The position numbers and the translations under genes were made by a program. Under the pieces are notes generated by a model. The model saw only the letters and a program-made list of their open reading frames with translations. It searched no databases and was not told the origin of the DNA. Positions 61,909-64,000 of a stretch of 64,000 nt of DNA are shown here, piece by piece (the stretch's first letter is position 1; each line of letters starts with the position of its first letter). Origin of the DNA: Weissella oryzae SG25 (GTDB lineage: Bacteria; Bacillota; Bacilli; Lactobacillales; Lactobacillaceae); assembly GCF_000691805.2 (NCBI RefSeq), contig NZ_DF820487.1, forward strand, positions 95,888-159,887. The letters run 5' to 3'.

Positions 61909-62268
61909 ATGGCACAACGAGAGATTAAGTTTCGGGCGTGGTTAATCAAGGACGAAATTTTCTTAGATGATTTTATGTTGAATTCACAAGGCATGATGTA
62001 TGTGATTGATTATTGGGGTAAGAAACCGTATTACGTAGATCCAGATGATAGGATTTTAGAGCAATACACAGGTCTCAAAGATAAGAATGGTGTTGAGATT
62101 TATGAAGGTGATATTGTTTCAGCTTCAATCTATGGGTTGATTGAAAAAGGCGTTGTAGAGTATTCGCAATTTGGTGAATGGGTCGTTGGCAACATTCGGC
62201 TTAATCAAGTGATTGCTAATGTCATCGGAAATATCCACGAGAACCCAGAGTTATTGGAGGCGGAGTAA
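61909..62268 (+). CDS. YopX family phage protein
   Basis: 119 residues. IKFRAWLIKDE at the start and EQYTGLKDKNGVEIYEGDIV in the middle are the YopX signature. Common in Firmicutes phages; function not established. Its last base is the first base of the next ATG. Confidence 0.93.
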   Translation: MAQREIKFRAWLIKDEIFLDDFMLNSQGMMYVIDYWGKKPYYVDPDDRILEQYTGLKDKNGVEIYEGDIVSASIYGLIEKGVVEYSQFGEWVVGNIRLNQVIANVIGNIHENPELLEAE

Positions 62269-62591
62269 TGAAACGAGTACTACTATGGGAAAGCAAAAGG
62301 CGTCCAGGAAAGTATGCACCATTTTCGAGTGAAGTTGCTAATTGGGATGATGAGTATGGTGATGTCGATGCGCCAATCGCAATGGGATTTAATAACGATA
62401 ATTATGCAGAAGCAGCTGAACATTATCACAAGATTGATAAGTGGTTGTCTGGATTAGGCGAGAAATGGCCGTTTACTCGTGAACTGTTTAGGAATTATCA
62501 TCTAACTCCGGTTGAGCTAACTGATGAAGAGTTTAAGATTTGGCGACAAAATCAAAAGACGGGTACTGATTCACGTTGGGAGGACGAGTAA
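62268..62591 (+). CDS. small phage protein of unknown function
   Basis: 107 residues, Trp-rich, ending RWEDE. The stop overlaps the next start (TAATG). No family recognised. Confidence 0.65.
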   Translation: MKRVLLWESKRRPGKYAPFSSEVANWDDEYGDVDAPIAMGFNNDNYAEAAEHYHKIDKWLSGLGEKWPFTRELFRNYHLTPVELTDEEFKIWRQNQKTGTDSRWEDE

Positions 62592-62887
62592 TGAATTTGA
62601 TGCAACTCATTAAAATCTTTAATTTTAGAGATTATTTTGAAGAAGCCAGTAATGCTGATGATAAATTTGCTTCGAAAACAATTCGGGTCTTTAATGAAAG
62701 GTCATCAAATCCGTTAAAAGATTGGTTTGAAATCGGCCAATATGATTATGGAGAAAATAGCCCACTGTTGAATGTTCTAAACAAAGAATACTTAGAAGCA
62801 ACTATTTCATCTATAGACATTAATAGTGAGCTAGATTGTTTGGCAGTATGGATTGACGTGGGAGCGAATAATCAACAGTTGCGATGA
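62591..62887 (+). CDS. small phage protein of unknown function
   Basis: 98 residues. ATG 62591 was chosen at the GAGTAATGA junction; a TTG upstream (62576) is in frame but lies inside the preceding gene. No family recognised. Confidence 0.6.
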   Translation: MNLMQLIKIFNFRDYFEEASNADDKFASKTIRVFNERSSNPLKDWFEIGQYDYGENSPLLNVLNKEYLEATISSIDINSELDCLAVWIDVGANNQQLR

Positions 62888-62896
62888 GATTGGAGA

Positions 62897-63262
62897 ATGT
62901 TTATGATTTATGCACCCAAAATTACCTATTCTAGGTATTTATCAGCGGGGCAAAAAGATGTGTTCAATAACCCAATTACTATAGTTACTAGAGAAACAGC
63001 TATAACATTGCCACCTGTCGAGACTAAAGAAGACGCCATTATGATTGCAAAGAAATGGATTAAGAGGCTACCGCTTTATTCTGTACCTGGGAAAGTGCGA
63101 AAATCACGCGGAATGCCTCAAATCATAGTTGTACGTATTGATGGTATAGATGATATTGACGAAATTAGGGCAAAGCGTGTTGGAATACAACAAAGGGTAA
63201 GGGTTAAGAAAGACGATCGTATTTCACAAAAAGTGAATGTAGAAATTGTCTTTGATATTTAA
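62897..63262 (+). CDS. phage protein of unknown function, alpha/beta
   Basis: 121 residues with basic patches (KKWIKRLPLYSVPGKVRKSR). No family recognised; TTGGAG precedes the ATG. Confidence 0.65.
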   Translation: MFMIYAPKITYSRYLSAGQKDVFNNPITIVTRETAITLPPVETKEDAIMIAKKWIKRLPLYSVPGKVRKSRGMPQIIVVRIDGIDDIDEIRAKRVGIQQRVRVKKDDRISQKVNVEIVFDI

Positions 63263-63295
63263 TTTTTAAAAATAAAAATATTTAGAGGCGGAGTA

Positions 63296-63583
63296 ATGAG
63301 CGGACAAATTAAAACAATTGAAAGACTAGACCGTACTGAAAGTTACAAAATTGAGCAGGGTCGGAGTTATCTATTTACAGACAGCGATGAACTTTATGTT
63401 ATATCACGAGTTAATGTTTGTAGTGCGAATGGCGAAGATTTATATGAACTTATCTCGCCAGATGATGGTACTGTGTGGGCGAGAAAACAAACAGCTGATG
63501 AGGTTCGCCATGACTTGCAAAAGCATAATGCCGTTCCTGTTGAATATGATATTATTGTTCGTGAAATATCGGAGGCCGAGTAA
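63296..63583 (+). CDS. small phage protein, likely paralogue of 60776 product
   Basis: 95 residues. The LYVISRVNVCSANGEDLYEL segment aligns by eye with the protein at 60776. The 33-bp gap before it is AT-rich and ends in the recurring GAGGCGGAGTAATGA junction. One-base overlap with the next gene. Confidence 0.65.
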   Translation: MSGQIKTIERLDRTESYKIEQGRSYLFTDSDELYVISRVNVCSANGEDLYELISPDDGTVWARKQTADEVRHDLQKHNAVPVEYDIIVREISEAE

Positions 63584-63825
63584 TGAATTGGCTAAAAAGA
63601 GTGTTTGGCTGGTTAAACAGATATGACATTCTGATAAACACAGTGCTTATGTGGGTATGCGTGGCATTTATTGGTAATTCTGAAGCAAAATGGATGCGGA
63701 TATTTGCGGTTATTGTTGTCTTTGTATATTCGCTGATACTTGCCTTAATGGATACAACTAATAGTCATATTATCGAGCTTCAATCTGAATTGATTGAACT
63801 CAAAGAATCAAAGAGTGTTCATTGA
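63583..63825 (+). CDS. two-helix membrane phage protein
   Basis: 80 residues with two hydrophobic helices (about 17-32 and 38-58) and a short C-terminal coiled coil (IIELQSELIELKESK). Location before the late regulator does not identify it as a holin. Function unknown. Confidence 0.62.
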   Translation: MNWLKRVFGWLNRYDILINTVLMWVCVAFIGNSEAKWMRIFAVIVVFVYSLILALMDTTNSHIIELQSELIELKESKSVH

Positions 63826-63863
63826 ATTTGCAGGAAATGAATTTGAATCCGTTGTTTACAAAT

Positions 63864-63889
63864 AAAAAAGCGCCAACCGAAGTCAGCGC
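63864..63889 (-). terminator. minus-strand intrinsic terminator
   Basis: Read on the minus strand, GCGCTGAC-TTCG-GTTGGCGC forms an 8-bp stem with a stable TTCG loop, followed by TTTTTTATT. A TAAAAT at 63918-63913 (minus) could start a short RNA ending here. A 32-codon + frame (63838-63936) crosses it but has a poorly placed ribosome site. Confidence 0.7.
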
Positions 63890-63938
63890 CATGCGAATAA
63901 ACATTAGTAACTTTATTTTATCATGGAGGGCGTAGGTT

Positions 63939-64000
63939 GTGGCACTGTTACCAGAATTAGATGAAGCAAGAACTGTTGAAAAAGCTAGGTACTTTTTTGA
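63939..64000 (+). CDS. ArpU-type phage late transcription regulator, 3' end cut off
   Basis: GTG 63939 has GGAGGG 8 bases upstream. The 20 visible residues, MALLPELDEARTVEKARYFF, match the start of ArpU/RinA-like regulators that activate phage late genes. Partial at the window end. Confidence 0.7.
   Translation, partial: MALLPELDEARTVEKARYFF

Overview
The window is a low-GC Gram-positive chromosome segment with an integrated phage at its right end. Gene content and order (recD2, a comG operon next to ytxK-like methyltransferase and ackA, priA-fmt-rsmB-stp-prkC-rsgA-rpe-thiN, fakA-recG-plsX-acpP, rnc-smc-ftsY-ylxM-ffh) and protein wording fit Lactobacillales, most likely the Weissella/Leuconostoc branch of Lactobacillaceae. 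The genus is an inference; no rRNA is present to fix it.

Positions 1-45445 are core chromosome, nearly all on the + strand. They run: recD2 (5' end cut off) and yebC; a purine permease behind an attenuator-like leader; the seven-gene competence pseudopilus operon comGA-GG; ytxK-like methyltransferase and ackA; a long translation/signalling operon from priA to thiN; rpmB; asp23-fakA; recG, plsX and acpP; a Dyp-type peroxidase; rnc-smc and the signal-recognition genes ftsY, ylxM and ffh; an Rrf2 regulator divergent from an NmrA-type oxidoreductase; rpsP; yitT, a tautomerase, glpK, a LysM wall protein, a deoxynucleoside kinase, a HAD phosphatase, a CPBP protease and an ABM-domain protein. A tRNA-Leu(CAG) ends this part. 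Intrinsic terminators separate most units. rpmB and rpsP share a 24-bp inverted repeat in front of their promoters.

Positions 45446-64000 are the left part of a temperate phage inserted at the 3' end of the tRNA-Leu. The order is typical of LAB siphoviruses: integrase; cargo genes; ImmA-like protein and CI-like repressor; an operator region with four CACATA-type palindromes; Cro-like protein and two antirepressors; ERF recombinase, HNH nuclease, SSB and a replication initiator carrying its own iterons; RusA, two orphan DNA methyltransferases; a run of small proteins; and the start of an ArpU-type late regulator at the right edge. The right attachment site lies outside the window.

The most interesting part is the cargo block, 46760-49900. 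It holds a candidate type I toxin-antitoxin pair: a 34-residue hydrophobic peptide whose mRNA is complementary, in three collinear blocks, to a short RNA with its own promoter and terminator just upstream. Four single-gene cassettes follow, delimited by four clear copies (plus one degenerate copy) of a near-palindromic repeat of about 31 bp. A second toxin-antitoxin-like locus, of the TxpA/RatA kind (small membrane peptide with a 3'-overlapping antisense RNA), lies at 53877-54057. A 130-codon reading frame with a strong ribosome-binding site overlaps the dcm gene in another frame.
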